In this document: positions 8,013 to 15,988 of the stretch, one piece after another
How the letters are laid out: every line of letters starts with the position of its first letter
Position numbering within the stretch: position 1 is the stretch's first letter
NCBI GenBank assembly: GCA_022846095.1
Contig: AP025583.1
Location: 1,922,001 to 1,986,000 of the forward strand
Source of the DNA: Oscillospiraceae bacterium
Lineage (GTDB): Bacteria; Bacillota; Clostridia; Oscillospirales; Oscillospiraceae
DNA: 64,000 bases
Direction: 5' to 3'
Notes under the pieces: generated by a model
Told to the model about the DNA's origin: nothing
Databases searched by the model: none
Seen by the model: only the letters and a program-made list of their open reading frames with translations
Made by a program: the position numbers and the translations under genes

Positions 8013-8942
8013 ATGCGCGCCCTCGGGATCGACACCAGCAATTACACCACCTCCGCCGCCGTCTTTGACGGCGGTGCCGGGGTGAACGAGGGCCGCCTGC
8101 TGGACGTGCGCCCCGGCGAACTGGGGCTGCGCCAGTCGGACGCCCTGTTCCAGCACGTCAAGCACCTGCCGGGGCGCTTTGCGGCCCTGCGGGCGCAGGG
8201 CGCGCTGGAGGGGATCGGGGCCGTGGGGGCCAGCACCCGCCCCCGGGCGGTGGAGGGGTCCTACATGCCCTGCTTCCTGGCGGGGGAGGGCCAGGGCCGC
8301 GCCCTGGCCGACGTGCTGGGGGTGCCCTTCTACCCGGTCTCCCACCAGCAGGGGCACCTGGCCGCGGCGGCCTGGTCCGCCGGGCGCATGGAGCTGCTGG
8401 ATGCGCCCATGCTGGCCTGGCACCTCTCCGGCGGCACCACCGAGCTGCTGTACGTGGAGCCGGACGGGGTGAACGTCAGGGCGGAGCGCATCGGCGGCAC
8501 CAGCGACATCTCCGCCGGGCAGCTCATCGACCGCACCGGCGTGCTGCTGGGCCTGCCCTTTCCGGCGGGCAGGGCGCTGGACGCGCTGTACTACGAGGCG
8601 GACGCCCGCCGGGATTACACTGTAAAGCTGAACGGCCTTACCTTTTCCCTCTCCGGTATGGAGAACAAGGTGAAGGCCATGGCCCAGGCGGGGGAGGCCC
8701 CCGCCAATATCGCCCGCTTCGCCGTGGACACCATGGTGGGCGCGGTGCTCCGCGCCACCTGCGCGGCCCGGGCGCGCTACCCCGGCCTGCCGGTGCTCTG
8801 CTCCGGCGGCGTGGCCTCCAATTCGGCGCTGCGCGCCGCACTGGGGGACGCCTGCTTTGCCGAGGCGCGCTACAGCACGGACAACGCCCTGGGGGTGGCC
8901 ATCCTGGCCCACCGGCTGCGGGAGAGGGAGGCGGCACAATGA
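8013..8942 (+). CDS. TsaD/Kae1-family (peptidase M22-like) paralogue
   Basis: A 309-residue ASKHA-fold protein of the TsaD/Kae1 family. It starts ALGIDTSNYTTSAAVFD; TsaD proper usually has a Cys-Asp-Glu-Thr segment at this point. The metal-site HxxxH is kept as HQQGH, and nucleotide loops read HLSGGTTELL and LCSGGVASN. True TsaD makes the t6A tRNA modification; this shorter, diverged form is probably the second copy found in nusB/xse loci of Clostridia, with unknown substrate. ATG abuts the nusB stop, and its stop overlaps the xseA start (ATGA), so translation is coupled. Confidence 0.8.
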   Translation: MRALGIDTSNYTTSAAVFDGGAGVNEGRLLDVRPGELGLRQSDALFQHVKHLPGRFAALRAQGALEGIGAVGASTRPRAVEGSYMPCFLAGEGQGRALADVLGVPFYPVSHQQGHLAAAAWSAGRMELLDAPMLAWHLSGGTTELLYVEPDGVNVRAERIGGTSDISAGQLIDRTGVLLGLPFPAGRALDALYYEADARRDYTVKLNGLTFSLSGMENKVKAMAQAGEAPANIARFAVDTMVGAVLRATCAARARYPGLPVLCSGGVASNSALRAALGDACFAEARYSTDNALGVAILAHRLREREAAQ

Positions 8943-10135
8943 AAACACAGGCCCCCGTCTACAGCGTGACCCAGGTCAACCAGTACATCAAGAGCCTGCT
9001 GGACAGCGACGGCGCTCTGTCCGGCGTTTTTGTCCGTGGGGAGCTGTCCAACTACAAGACCTACCCCTCGGGCCACCACTATTTCTCCATGAAGGACCCC
9101 GAGGGAACCATCCGCTGCGTCATGTTCCGCCGGGAGGCCGCGTCCCTGCGCTTCAGGCCGGAGAACGGCATGAAGGTGATCGCCTTCGGCCGGGTGACGG
9201 TATTCCCCCGGGACGGCCAGTACCAGCTCTACTGCAGCGCCCTCTCCCCGGACGGGGTGGGGGATTTGCACGTGGCCTTCGAGCAGCTCAAGGAGAAGCT
9301 CTATAAGGAGGGCCTGTTCGACCCGGCCCACAAGCGGCCCATCCCACGGTTTCCCAGGCGGATCGCCCTGATTACCTCCTCCGCCGGCGCGGCGGTGCGG
9401 GATATGCTGCGCATCCTGGGCGCACGCTGGCCCATGGCGGAGGTCTGCGTGCTGCCGGTGCGGGTCCAGGGGGCGGAGGCCCCGGCCGAGATCTGCGCGG
9501 CCCTGGCCTGGGCCAACCGCCACGATGTGGCCGACCTCATTATCACAGGCCGGGGCGGCGGGTCCATGGAGGATCTGTGGGCCTTCAACGACGAGGACGT
9601 GGCCCGGAGCATCCACGCCTCCCGCATCCCGGTGATCTCCGCGGTGGGGCACGAGCCCGACGTGACCATCGCCGACTATGTGGCCGACCTGCGGGCGGCC
9701 ACCCCCTCCAACGCCGCCGAGCTGGCGGTGCCCGACCAGAACGAGATCGCGGCCTGGCTGGGGCAGATGGAGCGGCGCATGTCCCAGGCCCTCTCCCGCC
9801 GGGCGGAGGGCGCACGGGGGCGGCTGGAGCGCTGCGCGGCCAGCCGGGCGCTGCAAAACCCCATGCAGTGCGTGGACGAGCGGCGGGTGCTGCTGGACTA
9901 CCAGCGGGACCGGCTGGGCCGGGGGCTGGGCGCCTCCCTGGCCGGGGAGCGGGAGCGCTTCGCCCGGCTGGCGGCCTCCCTGGACGCCATGAGCCCCTTG
10001 AAGGTGCTGGGCCGGGGCTACGCCATCCCGCAGAAGGCGGACGGCGGGGTGGTCCGCTCAAAGAAGGACGTGGCGCCCGGCGAGACGCTGAAGCTGCACG
10101 TGAGCGACGGCGCCATCGACTGTAAGGTTTTGTAA
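8939..10135 (+). CDS. xseA: Exodeoxyribonuclease VII large subunit
   Basis: A 398-residue XseA. Residues 1-100 form an OB-fold (VYSVTQVNQYIKSLL, FVRGELSNYK, GHHYFSMKD); the catalytic domain includes the characteristic ALITSSAGAAVRD, the RGGGSMEDLWAFNDE motif and SAVGHEPDVTIADYVADLRAATPSNAAEL. Exo VII degrades single-stranded DNA from both ends and needs XseB, encoded next. A coiled-coil stretch follows at about 255-345. Length is slightly short but within family range. ATGA overlap with the preceding gene. Confidence 0.97.
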   Translation: MKTQAPVYSVTQVNQYIKSLLDSDGALSGVFVRGELSNYKTYPSGHHYFSMKDPEGTIRCVMFRREAASLRFRPENGMKVIAFGRVTVFPRDGQYQLYCSALSPDGVGDLHVAFEQLKEKLYKEGLFDPAHKRPIPRFPRRIALITSSAGAAVRDMLRILGARWPMAEVCVLPVRVQGAEAPAEICAALAWANRHDVADLIITGRGGGSMEDLWAFNDEDVARSIHASRIPVISAVGHEPDVTIADYVADLRAATPSNAAELAVPDQNEIAAWLGQMERRMSQALSRRAEGARGRLERCAASRALQNPMQCVDERRVLLDYQRDRLGRGLGASLAGERERFARLAASLDAMSPLKVLGRGYAIPQKADGGVVRSKKDVAPGETLKLHVSDGAIDCKVL

Positions 10136-10186
10136 TACCCGCAGGGGTCGGTGCCCGCACCGGCCCGCCTGGAAAGGAACGGACAT

Positions 10187-10420
10187 ATGGCAGAGAAAAA
10201 ACTCACCTTCGAGCAGGCGATGGCCCGGCTGGAGGAGATCGTCCGCCTGCTGGAGCGGGGGGACGCCCCGCTGGAGGAGGCCCTCTCCCTCTTTGAGGAG
10301 GGCACCACCCTGATGAAGAAATGCAGCACCATGCTGGACAAGGCGGAGCAGAAGGTCACCAAGCTCCTGGCCGGGCCCGACGGGAAGCCGGTGGAGGAGC
10401 CCATGGACGGGGAGGGATAG
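10187..10420 (+). CDS. xseB: Exodeoxyribonuclease VII small subunit
   Basis: A 77-residue XseB: the core LTFEQAMARLEEIVRLLERGDAPLEEALSLFEEG is the family signature and forms a helical pair that binds the XseA coiled coil. The ATG at 10187 has GGAAAGGAAC upstream; an in-frame ATG-like start at 10151 is not conserved. The following ispA start lies two bases after the stop. Confidence 0.96.
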   Translation: MAEKKLTFEQAMARLEEIVRLLERGDAPLEEALSLFEEGTTLMKKCSTMLDKAEQKVTKLLAGPDGKPVEEPMDGEG

Positions 10421-10422
10421 CG

Positions 10423-11301
10423 TTGAGTTACGAGGCACGTTTGCAGGAGGACCGCGCCCTGGTGGAGGACTGGCTCCAGGGCGCCTTTACCGACCGGGAG
10501 CCCCGCGCCGATCTCTACGACGCCATGCGCTACAGCCTGCTGGCGGGGGGGAAGCGCCTGCGCCCCATCCTGGCGCTGGAGGCCTGCCGCATGTGCGGCG
10601 GGGACGTGGAGGCCGTGCTGCCCCTGGCCTGCGCGGTGGAGATGGTGCACACCTACTCCCTGATCCACGACGATCTGCCCTGCATGGACGACGACGACCT
10701 GCGCCGGGGCAGACCCACCAACCACAAGGTCTACGGCGAGGCCACGGCGGTGCTGGCCGGGGACGGCCTGCTCACCGCCGCCTTTGAGACCATCTTCGAC
10801 TGCGCGTCCGACCTGCCCGCCCGGCGGGTGCTGGAGGCCGCGCAGTGCCTGGCCGCCGCCTCCGGGGGCCGGGGCATGGTGGGCGGCCAGGCGCTGGATA
10901 TGGCGGGGGAGGGCCACGCCCTCACCCTGCCCGACGTGGAGGAGCTGCAGCAGCTCAAGACCGGGGCGCTGATCTCCGCCGCCGCCGAGATGGGGTGCAT
11001 CCTGGCGGGGGGGAGCGGGGAGGACCGGGCCGCCGTGCGCAAATACGCCCGAAAGCTGGGCCTCGCCTTCCAGATCCGGGACGACATGCTGGACGTGGAG
11101 GGGGACGCCGCCACGCTGGGCAAGCCCATCGGGTCGGACGCCCGCAGCGAAAAGACCACCTTCGTCACCCTCAAGGGGCTGGACGCCTGCCGCGCCCTGG
11201 TGGAGCGGCTGAGCGAGGAGGCCGAGGAGGCCCTCTCACCCTTCCCGGACGCGGGCTTCCTGTGCTGGCTGGCCCGCTGGCTGGCCGGGCGGGAGGCTTA
11301 G
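10423..11301 (+). CDS. ispA: Farnesyl/geranyl diphosphate synthase (IspA type)
   Basis: A 292-residue trans-prenyltransferase condensing IPP with DMAPP/GPP. The first aspartate-rich motif is DDLPCMDDDDLRRGRPTNH and the second is FQIRDDMLDVEGD; GGKRLRP binds diphosphate. The small residues before the first motif fit a C15 product, but chain length cannot be fixed by eye. It starts at TTG 10423, two bases after xseB, with GGGGAGG upstream; no ATG serves as an alternative. Its final stop-codon G coincides with the first base of a palindromic repeat. It supplies precursors for undecaprenyl carriers together with dxs downstream and uppP at 23.4 kb. Confidence 0.94.
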   Translation: MSYEARLQEDRALVEDWLQGAFTDREPRADLYDAMRYSLLAGGKRLRPILALEACRMCGGDVEAVLPLACAVEMVHTYSLIHDDLPCMDDDDLRRGRPTNHKVYGEATAVLAGDGLLTAAFETIFDCASDLPARRVLEAAQCLAAASGGRGMVGGQALDMAGEGHALTLPDVEELQQLKTGALISAAAEMGCILAGGSGEDRAAVRKYARKLGLAFQIRDDMLDVEGDAATLGKPIGSDARSEKTTFVTLKGLDACRALVERLSEEAEEALSPFPDAGFLCWLARWLAGREA

Positions 11302-11462
11302 GCAACCACTGATTAAATCCCAGCACACGTCTTGACGGCATCTTTTCCGTCTGGACATCGCCAAAAATCCTTGCAATACGTCAGTATTCCCGCGCATTTT
11401 TGGCTTGCCGGACGTAAAACCTGCGCGCCAATCCGTGCACCGCGATTTAATCAGCGGTTACC
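11301..11462. repeat. MITE-like palindromic element
   Basis: About 162 bp bounded by inverted termini 11301-11319 and 11444-11462 (17 of 19 matching), flanked by TA on both sides (11299-11300 and 11463-11464) as after Tc1/mariner-type insertion. Inside, imperfect arms pair over much of the length, including ATTTTTGGC facing GCCAAAAAT. No coding capacity. It lies between ispA and the next gene without a terminator-like T-run. Confidence 0.6.
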
Positions 11463-11508
11463 TAGCAATCACGCGCAAGCGTTCTTACTTTACAAAGGAG
11501 CCCTGCGG

Positions 11509-11976
11509 ATGAAAAATGTGGTGGATTTCCTCACGGGCAATTTAATACTGAACCTGGCCATTCTGGCCTGGGCCCTGGCCCAGGTGCTCAAGGTACTTAT
11601 CACCCTGATGACCCAGCGGCGGTGGGACTGGCGGCACATCCTGTCCAGCGGGGGGATGCCCTCCTCCCACTCGGCCTTTGTGTGCGCCTGCGCCGCGTCG
11701 GTGGGGGTGATCGCGGGCTGGGGGTCGGTTGCCTTCGCCGTGGCGGCCGTCGTGGCCATCGTGGTCATGTACGACGCCTCCAACGTACGCCGGGCGGCGG
11801 GGGAGCAGGCCAAGATCCTCAACTACATGATGGACCACTGGACGGAGATGAAGCCGGATATGTTCGGCAAGGAGCTCAAGGAGCTGCTGGGCCACACCCC
11901 GTTTCAAGTGCTGATGGGCGGGCTGCTGGGGGTGGCCGTGGGCCTGCTCGGAGCTTGGTTTTTTACCCTTCGGTAG
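11509..11976 (+). CDS. Divergent PAP2 family membrane protein (DUF212)
   Basis: A 155-residue membrane protein of the DUF212 'divergent PAP2' family. The SGGMPSSHSAFVCA stretch is the phosphatase-like motif and YDASNVRRAAGEQAKILN is the other conserved block; hydrophobic segments lie near residues 5-25, 55-85 and 130-152. It may act on a phospho-lipid or prenyl phosphate, which suits its place between ispA and dxs, but activity is inferred. ATG 11509 has AAAGGAG at a suitable distance; longer in-frame extensions run back into the palindromic repeat. Confidence 0.88.
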   Translation: MKNVVDFLTGNLILNLAILAWALAQVLKVLITLMTQRRWDWRHILSSGGMPSSHSAFVCACAASVGVIAGWGSVAFAVAAVVAIVVMYDASNVRRAAGEQAKILNYMMDHWTEMKPDMFGKELKELLGHTPFQVLMGGLLGVAVGLLGAWFFTLR

Positions 11977-11997
11977 GGTGTTTGGAGGCGGAAACCG

Positions 11998-13845
11998 TTG
12001 ATAAATCCGGATGAAATCACTGATTTGAAGCAAATAAGCGACCACGAGGCGGCGGAGCTGTGCACGCTGCTCCGGGCGCGGCTGATCGACTCGGTGTCCC
12101 GCACCGGGGGCCATCTGGCCTCCAACCTGGGGGCCGTGGAGATCACCGTGGCCGTCCACCGCGTGTTCGACACCGGCCGGGACCGGCTGGTCTTTGACGT
12201 GGGCCACCAGTGCTATGTCCACAAGATCCTCACAGGCCGGGCCGGGGCCATGGACACCATGCGCTCCTTCGGCGGCCTGGCCGGCTTCCCCAAGCCCTGC
12301 GAGAGCCCCTGCGATTCCTTCGTGGCGGGCCACGCCTCCAACTCGGTTTCGGTGGCGGTAGGTATGGCAAGGGCAAGAACTTTACAGAACGAGAACTACC
12401 ATGTGCTGGCCTTGATTGGGGACGGCGCCCTCACCGGGGGGCTGGCCTACGAGGGCCTGTCCGACGCGGGGGACAGCGGGGAGCGGCTTATCGTCATCCT
12501 CAACGACAACGGCATGTCCATCACCAAGAACGTGGGTGGCGTGGCGGAGCACCTGGCCCGCCAGCGGCTCAAGCCCCAGTATCTGCGCTTCAAGAAGGGC
12601 TACCGGAGGGTGATGAAGTCCACCAGCCTGGGCAGCCACGTCTACAACGTGACCCACAAGGTCAAGACGGCGGTGAAGGAGACCCTGCTGCCCTGCTCCA
12701 TGTTCGAGGATATGGGCTTCACCTATCTGGGCCCGGTGGACGGCCACGATGTGAAGGGCCTGACCCGCCTGCTGCGCTACGCCAGGGAGCTGGACGGCCC
12801 TGTGCTGCTCCATGTAAGGACTGTAAAGGGAAAAGGCTATGCACCTGCGGAGCGCAACCCGGACAAATTCCACGGAGTGGGACGCTTCTGTATTCAGACC
12901 GGGGAGCCGGTGCAGCCCGGCGGCAACAATTTTTCCAAGGTGTTCGGCCAGGCCCTGTGCGCGCTGGCGGAGAGGGACAAGCGTGTGTGCGCCGTGACCG
13001 CGGCCATGCAGTCGGGCACGGGGCTGGACGGCTTCGCCGCCAAGTTCCCGGAGCGCTTTTTCGACGTGGGCATCGCCGAGGGCCACGCCACCGCCATGGC
13101 GGCGGGCATGGCCAAGCAGGGCATGGTGCCCGTCTTTGCGGTGTACTCCTCCTTCCTGCAGCGGGGCTACGATATGCTGGTGCACGACGTGGGCATACAG
13201 GGCCTGCACGTGGTCTTCGGCGTGGACCGGGCCGGACTGGTGGGGGAGGACGGGGAGACCCACCACGGCGTCTTTGATCCCGCGTTTCTGGACACCATTC
13301 CGGGTATGACCGTGCTGTGCCCCGCCAGCTTCGCGGAGCTGCGCGCCATGCTGGAGCGCGCGGTGCTGGAGCTGAAAGGCCCGGTGGCTGTGCGCTACCC
13401 CAGGGGCGGCGAGGGGGCCTATCAGGGCGACGGCGGCAGGGCGCCCGCCGCGCTGCTCCGCCGGGGGCGGGACATCACCCTGGCGGGCTACGGGGTGATG
13501 ATCAACAACCTGCTGGACTGCGCCCGCCGCCTGGCGGAGCGGGGCGTGGAGGCCGAGGTGGTCAAGCTCAACCGCATCACCCCGCTGGATCCCGGGGAGG
13601 TACTGGAGTCGGTGGGCAGGACGGGCCGCCTGCTGGTGGCCGAGGACTGCGTGGCCGCGAACTGCGTGGGCCAGCGTCTGGCCGCGAAGCTCTTGGAAAA
13701 CGGCATACAGGTAAGGGGTATCGCCTTACAGAATACGGGCAACCGCTTCGTGACCCACGGCGCGGTCTCCCAGCTCCAGCGGCTGTGCTCGCTGGATGCG
13801 GAGAGCCTTTGCAAAAAAGCGCTGGAGGTCTGCGCCCATGGCTAA
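11998..13845 (+). CDS. dxs: 1-Deoxy-D-xylulose-5-phosphate synthase
   Basis: A 615-residue thiamine-diphosphate enzyme joining pyruvate and glyceraldehyde-3-phosphate in the first step of the MEP pathway. Markers: SRTGGHLASNLGAVE, FDVGHQCYVHKILTGR, the GDGALTGGLAYEGL TPP/Mg site with LNDNGMSI, and the transketolase-like VFAVYSSFLQRGYD with a GIAEGHA motif. Family length is about 620. It starts with TTG 11998 behind TTTGGAGG. Its last eight bases overlap tlyA. Presence of dxs shows the host uses the MEP route. Confidence 0.97.
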   Translation: MINPDEITDLKQISDHEAAELCTLLRARLIDSVSRTGGHLASNLGAVEITVAVHRVFDTGRDRLVFDVGHQCYVHKILTGRAGAMDTMRSFGGLAGFPKPCESPCDSFVAGHASNSVSVAVGMARARTLQNENYHVLALIGDGALTGGLAYEGLSDAGDSGERLIVILNDNGMSITKNVGGVAEHLARQRLKPQYLRFKKGYRRVMKSTSLGSHVYNVTHKVKTAVKETLLPCSMFEDMGFTYLGPVDGHDVKGLTRLLRYARELDGPVLLHVRTVKGKGYAPAERNPDKFHGVGRFCIQTGEPVQPGGNNFSKVFGQALCALAERDKRVCAVTAAMQSGTGLDGFAAKFPERFFDVGIAEGHATAMAAGMAKQGMVPVFAVYSSFLQRGYDMLVHDVGIQGLHVVFGVDRAGLVGEDGETHHGVFDPAFLDTIPGMTVLCPASFAELRAMLERAVLELKGPVAVRYPRGGEGAYQGDGGRAPAALLRRGRDITLAGYGVMINNLLDCARRLAERGVEAEVVKLNRITPLDPGEVLESVGRTGRLLVAEDCVAANCVGQRLAAKLLENGIQVRGIALQNTGNRFVTHGAVSQLQRLCSLDAESLCKKALEVCAHG

Positions 13846-14647
13846 GAAGAGACTGGACGTGCTGCTGGTGGAGCAGGGGTATTTCGACAGCCGCCAGAAG
13901 GCCCAGGCCACCATTATGAGCGGCCTGGTCTTCGTGGGCGGCCAGCGGGTGGACAAGGCCGGCGCCCCCGTGGCCGAGGACGCGCAGATCGAGGTGCGGG
14001 GCAAGGCCATCCCCTACGTGAGCCGGGGCGGCCTCAAGCTGGAGAAGGCCATGAAGGTGTTCCCCATCTCCCTGGAGGGCAAGCGCTGCGCCGACATCGG
14101 GGCCTCCACCGGGGGCTTTTCCGACTGTATGCTCCAGAACGGGGCGGCCAAAGTCTACGCGGTGGACACGGGCTACGGCAAGCTGGACTGGAAGATCCGC
14201 AGCGACCCCCGGGTGGTGGCCCTGGAGCGGACCAACGCCCGCTACCTGACCCGGGAGCAGATCCCGGAGGAATTGGACTTTGCGTCGGTGGACGTGTCCT
14301 TTATCTCCCTGCGCCTCATTCTGCCCGCCCTGCGGGGCGTGATGCGGGAGGGGGGCGAGGCCGTGTGCCTGGTGAAGCCCCAGTTTGAGGCGGGCCGGGA
14401 GAAGGTGGGGAAGCGGGGCGTCGTCCGGGACCCCAAGGTGCATCTGGAGGTGCTGGAGCACTTTCAGGAGCACGCGTCCTCCTCTGGATTTGCTGTAAAG
14501 GACATGACCTTTTCACCGATTAAAGGCCCGGAGGGCAACGTCGAGTACCTGGGATATTTGGCGGCGGGCGCGGGCGCGCCCTGGGACGGGGATCTGAAGG
14601 CCCTGGTGGCCGAGTCCCACGGCGTATTGGAGGCGAGCGGCATATGA
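13838..14647 (+). CDS. tlyA: TlyA-family 2'-O-rRNA methyltransferase (haemolysin A-like)
   Basis: A 269-residue protein with an N-terminal S4 RNA-binding domain (RLDVLLVEQGYFDSRQKAQATIMSG) and a C-terminal SAM-dependent FtsJ-like methyltransferase domain (ADIGASTGGFSDCMLQNGA; later DVSFISLRLILPAL and LVKPQFEAGRE). TlyA proteins methylate 16S/23S rRNA cytidines. ATG 13838 sits behind GGAGG and overlaps dxs; the nadK start overlaps its stop (ATGA). The tight packing points to translational coupling. Confidence 0.94.
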   Translation: MAKKRLDVLLVEQGYFDSRQKAQATIMSGLVFVGGQRVDKAGAPVAEDAQIEVRGKAIPYVSRGGLKLEKAMKVFPISLEGKRCADIGASTGGFSDCMLQNGAAKVYAVDTGYGKLDWKIRSDPRVVALERTNARYLTREQIPEELDFASVDVSFISLRLILPALRGVMREGGEAVCLVKPQFEAGREKVGKRGVVRDPKVHLEVLEHFQEHASSSGFAVKDMTFSPIKGPEGNVEYLGYLAAGAGAPWDGDLKALVAESHGVLEASGI

Positions 14648-15507
14648 AAATCGTACTTAGTCCCAACCCGTACCGGGACAAGGGGCTGCGGGCGGCCCAG
14701 AGCGCGGCCAAGATCCTGAAAAACGCCGGGGTGGAGACCAGTATGTGCCTGCCCTTCTCGGTGGAGGGGACCAACATCGAGTTCCCAAAGCATATCGAGC
14801 TCAAGGACACCCGGGAGGAGCTGAAAAACGCCGACATGCTCATCTGCTTCGGCGGGGACGGCACCATCCTCCACGCCGCCAAGGACGCCAACGAGTTCCG
14901 GCTCCCCATCCTGGGGGTGAACCTGGGCAGCGTGGGCTTCATGGCCGAGCTGGAGCAGGGCGAGCTGTCCCTGCTGTCCAAGCTGGCGGCGGGGAAGTAC
15001 AGCGTGGAGGAGCGCATGATGCTGGACGTGACCGCACGCCGGGACGGGAAGGTGGTTTTCTCCGATCTGGCCCTGAACGACGCGGTGGTCACCAAGGGGG
15101 CCGTGGCCCGGGTGGTGGATCTGGAGGTTTTCAGCGACAAGGTGCCCATCACCGACTTCGCCGGGGACGGCGTGGTGGTCAGCACGCCCACCGGCTCCAC
15201 CGCCTACTCCATGTCGGCGGGCGGGCCGCTGGTGGAGCCCACGGCGGAGAATATCATCGTCACCCCCATCTGCCCCCACTCAGTGAACGCCCGCTCCTTT
15301 GTGCTGGGCGCGGGCCGGATGGTGAGCGTGAAGCTGGGGCGGCTGAGCAAAAAGGCGGCCTACCTGTCCTCCGACGGGGGGAAGGCCTTCAAGCTCTGCG
15401 GGGGCGACGTGCTGGAGATCCGCAGATCGCAGTCCGTGACCCGGCTGGTGCGGCTGACCGGGCGGAGCTTCTACGAGGTCATGAGTCAAAAACTGGGGAG
15501 GATGTGA
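14644..15507 (+). CDS. nadK: NAD kinase
   Basis: A 287-residue NAD+ kinase producing NADP+. The LICFGGDGTILHAAK block holds the GGDGT catalytic/nucleotide motif; VNLGSVGFMAEL, the NDAVV turn and STPTGSTAYSMSAGGP complete the family signature. It overlaps tlyA by four bases and is followed four bases later by argR, the standard clostridial order. Confidence 0.96.
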   Translation: MKIVLSPNPYRDKGLRAAQSAAKILKNAGVETSMCLPFSVEGTNIEFPKHIELKDTREELKNADMLICFGGDGTILHAAKDANEFRLPILGVNLGSVGFMAELEQGELSLLSKLAAGKYSVEERMMLDVTARRDGKVVFSDLALNDAVVTKGAVARVVDLEVFSDKVPITDFAGDGVVVSTPTGSTAYSMSAGGPLVEPTAENIIVTPICPHSVNARSFVLGAGRMVSVKLGRLSKKAAYLSSDGGKAFKLCGGDVLEIRRSQSVTRLVRLTGRSFYEVMSQKLGRM

Positions 15508-15511
15508 AGCC

Positions 15512-15964
15512 ATGAAGGCGCGACGGCAGCAGGAGATTCTGAATATCATCGAGGAACACGACGTGGAGACCCAGGACCAGCTACTGGCCGAGCTCAAGGC
15601 CAGGGGGATGCAGTCCACCCAGGCCACCATCTCCCGGGACATCAAGGAGCTGCATCTGATCAAGGAGCTCACCGGGTACGGCACCTATAAATACGTGGTG
15701 TCCGAGCGCAAGATGTCCATGAACTTCGCCGGGCGGCTGCGCACCATCTTCAAGGAGGGGGTCACCTCCTTCGACGTGGCGCAGAACATCGTGGTGCTCA
15801 AGACCATGCCGGGTCTGGCCTCGGCGGCGGCCGCCGCCATCGACGGCATGGAGATCGACGATCTGGTGGGCAGCCTGGCCGGGGACGACACCGTCATCCT
15901 CATTATGCGCACCAATGAGTCCGCGGTGGAGTTCTGCAACGAAATTCATAAAATGTTGAAGTAA
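15512..15964 (+). CDS. argR: Arginine repressor
   Basis: A 150-residue ArgR/AhrC. The N-terminal winged helix includes RQQEILNIIEEHDVETQDQLLAELKARG and TQATISRDIKELHLIKE; the C-terminal hexamerisation/arginine-binding domain holds GDDTVILIMRT. It represses arginine synthesis genes when arginine is plentiful. Located between nadK and recN as in most Firmicutes. Confidence 0.96.
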   Translation: MKARRQQEILNIIEEHDVETQDQLLAELKARGMQSTQATISRDIKELHLIKELTGYGTYKYVVSERKMSMNFAGRLRTIFKEGVTSFDVAQNIVVLKTMPGLASAAAAAIDGMEIDDLVGSLAGDDTVILIMRTNESAVEFCNEIHKMLK

Positions 15965-15988
15965 TCGGCGCGAAATGGGGGGATCGGG

